A model generated the notes under the pieces. The model searched no databases. It saw nothing but the letters and a program-made list of their open reading frames with translations, and was not told where the DNA came from. Below, piece by piece: positions 62,973 to 64,000 of a DNA stretch of 64,000 nucleotides. The stretch comes from Centropus unirufus (taxonomy: Eukaryota; Chordata; Aves; Cuculiformes; Centropidae), in NCBI GenBank assembly GCA_013397695.1, contig VYZI01000019.1, positions 4,344,830 to 4,408,829 of the forward strand. Direction: 5' to 3'. The translations under genes and the position numbers were made by a program. Within the stretch, counting starts at the first letter, position 1. Every line of letters begins with the position of its first letter.

Positions 62973-64000
62973 CTACATAAAGGGAAGATAACGGTTACTA
63001 CTGATCAGAGTATCAAATCAACCCATGCACTCAAAACAGCTAAAAAAAATTGTCATAATTAAAACCAGTCAAACCTTTATGCATAATTAACTTATTAATG
63101 ATGTTGTAAGTTTTGTACTAAGATACGACATTGTAGCAGTGATACTTTAAAATAACCATGATACCAATAATGCGGCAGCATAAAGTATTAAACCATAACT
63201 CCTCCCAGATTTTGCCATAGCCTTTCCCCCATTTATGGTGCTCCCTTCTCCTGGATTAGTAGAAAGTCAGATTTTAAAGTCCATCCAGTTAAAACCTTTC
63301 AGGTTTTCAGTTTCAACAGCTGGAAAAATGCAACATAAGAACTATTTAAAATATGTGTCTTCTCCAAAACAACTGTACCATATTAAATGGAAGCTTTCCA
63401 ATTGTCGTCCAATAAAACAAGCGCTGCATTTCTACAGGAGACATTTGATGACAAACTGTTATGCTTTTTTACCTCTATTGCTCTGCATTTAACACCACAA
63501 CCAAGAAGAATAATGGGAAACAGAGTGGAATGGAAGTGCCATAAATCACAGCCTGCCTCCACCTGCCTAGGAGACAGCTATGGCAAGTTGGTTTCACGCT
63601 GGGCCAGAGAGAGAAAACCTCAGCCAGCTTTTGGGAACACCATCGTCATTCCGGAGCATACCCGTCACGCGTTTTTATTAAACAAACAGCATTAAGTTTC
63701 TATAAATACGGACTTCTGAAAGGGGCATCCCTCCCAGACACTGCATATATTTTGGCGTTCTGCGCACGCCCTGCAGAAATTCGCCCCCTTCCCCGCTGCC
63801 GGCGGTGCGGGCCTCCCGGGCCTCCCGCTGCGAGGAGCCGGCACCGACCAACAGCGCACCCGAACCCTGCCCTTCCTCAGCCCTTTGTGTGCTTTTAGCG
63901 ATTCTCCCGTTTCCCACCGCGGCCGCTTTACCGCTGCACACACACACACACACGTAGATTTGTATTTACTCGAGTTTTTTGGCCCTGAAGGCCACCCCTG
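62973..64000 (-). other. ARL6IP1: ARL6IP1 intron 1 (partial) and edge of its upstream GC-rich region
   Basis: No in-phase first coding exon can be found between the exon 2 acceptor and the window end, so this is intron 1. GC and CpG content rises sharply at 63,760-63,930, which probably marks the shore of the ARL6IP1 promoter CpG island lying further right. A (CA)n tract is at 63,937-63,953. Two open frames of 85-91 codons on the minus strand in the GC-rich part look like composition artefacts. Confidence 0.7.
63937..63953. repeat. (CA)n microsatellite
   Basis: A pure CA repeat of about eight units lies in ARL6IP1 intron 1, close to the GC-rich shore. Confidence 0.95.

Overview
This is vertebrate nuclear DNA, almost certainly from a bird. 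Two intron-containing housekeeping genes sit at the right end. One clear CR1 LINE 3' end (50.37-50.79 kb) carries the terminal octamer-type repeat and tail typical of avian CR1, and repeat density is otherwise very low, as in avian genomes. No prokaryotic, plasmid or viral gene organisation is present. I cannot name the species.

Layout: (1) Positions 1 to about 53.3 kb contain no protein-coding gene that I recognise. It is AT-leaning unique sequence with an ancient MIR-like SINE (10.88-11.01 kb), the CR1 fragment, a few microsatellites, two blocks with many overlapping open frames (39.3-40.7 kb and 42.4-43.06 kb), and AT-rich islands that look like candidate conserved non-coding elements. (2) RPS15A (ribosomal protein uS8) lies on the minus strand. 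Its polyadenylation signal is at 53,328, its four coding exons lie between 53,357 and 56,564, and its non-coding 5'-TOP first exon is at about 57,437-57,466 inside a strong CpG island. All four coding exons can be joined by sight into a complete 130-residue protein. (3) ARL6IP1 (an ER-tubule membrane protein) is also on the minus strand. Coding exons 2 to 6 run from 62,972 down to the stop at 59,141. They give residues 13-203 of an expected 203, so exon 1 (about 12 codons) must lie beyond position 64,000.

The two genes are in head-to-tail tandem: the ARL6IP1 stop codon is about 1.7 kb upstream of the RPS15A transcription start. As I recall, the human order on 16p12.3 is the same, with SMG1 beyond ARL6IP1 and XYLT1 on the far side of RPS15A, so the left 53 kb is probably the long spacer between RPS15A and an XYLT1-side neighbour. 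The RPS15A promoter has the standard ribosomal-protein design: an oligopyrimidine start, a YY1 site in exon 1, an A/T-rich patch just upstream, a perfect TCTCGCGAGA palindrome, and CCAAT and ETS motifs.

I did not find a convincing new biological system. The observations most worth checking are an exon-shaped open frame with both splice sites at 24,741-24,937, the dense open-frame blocks near 40 and 42.7 kb, the promoter palindrome and RFX-like motifs, a strong short hairpin at 25,350, and several AT-rich islands that could be conserved enhancers.
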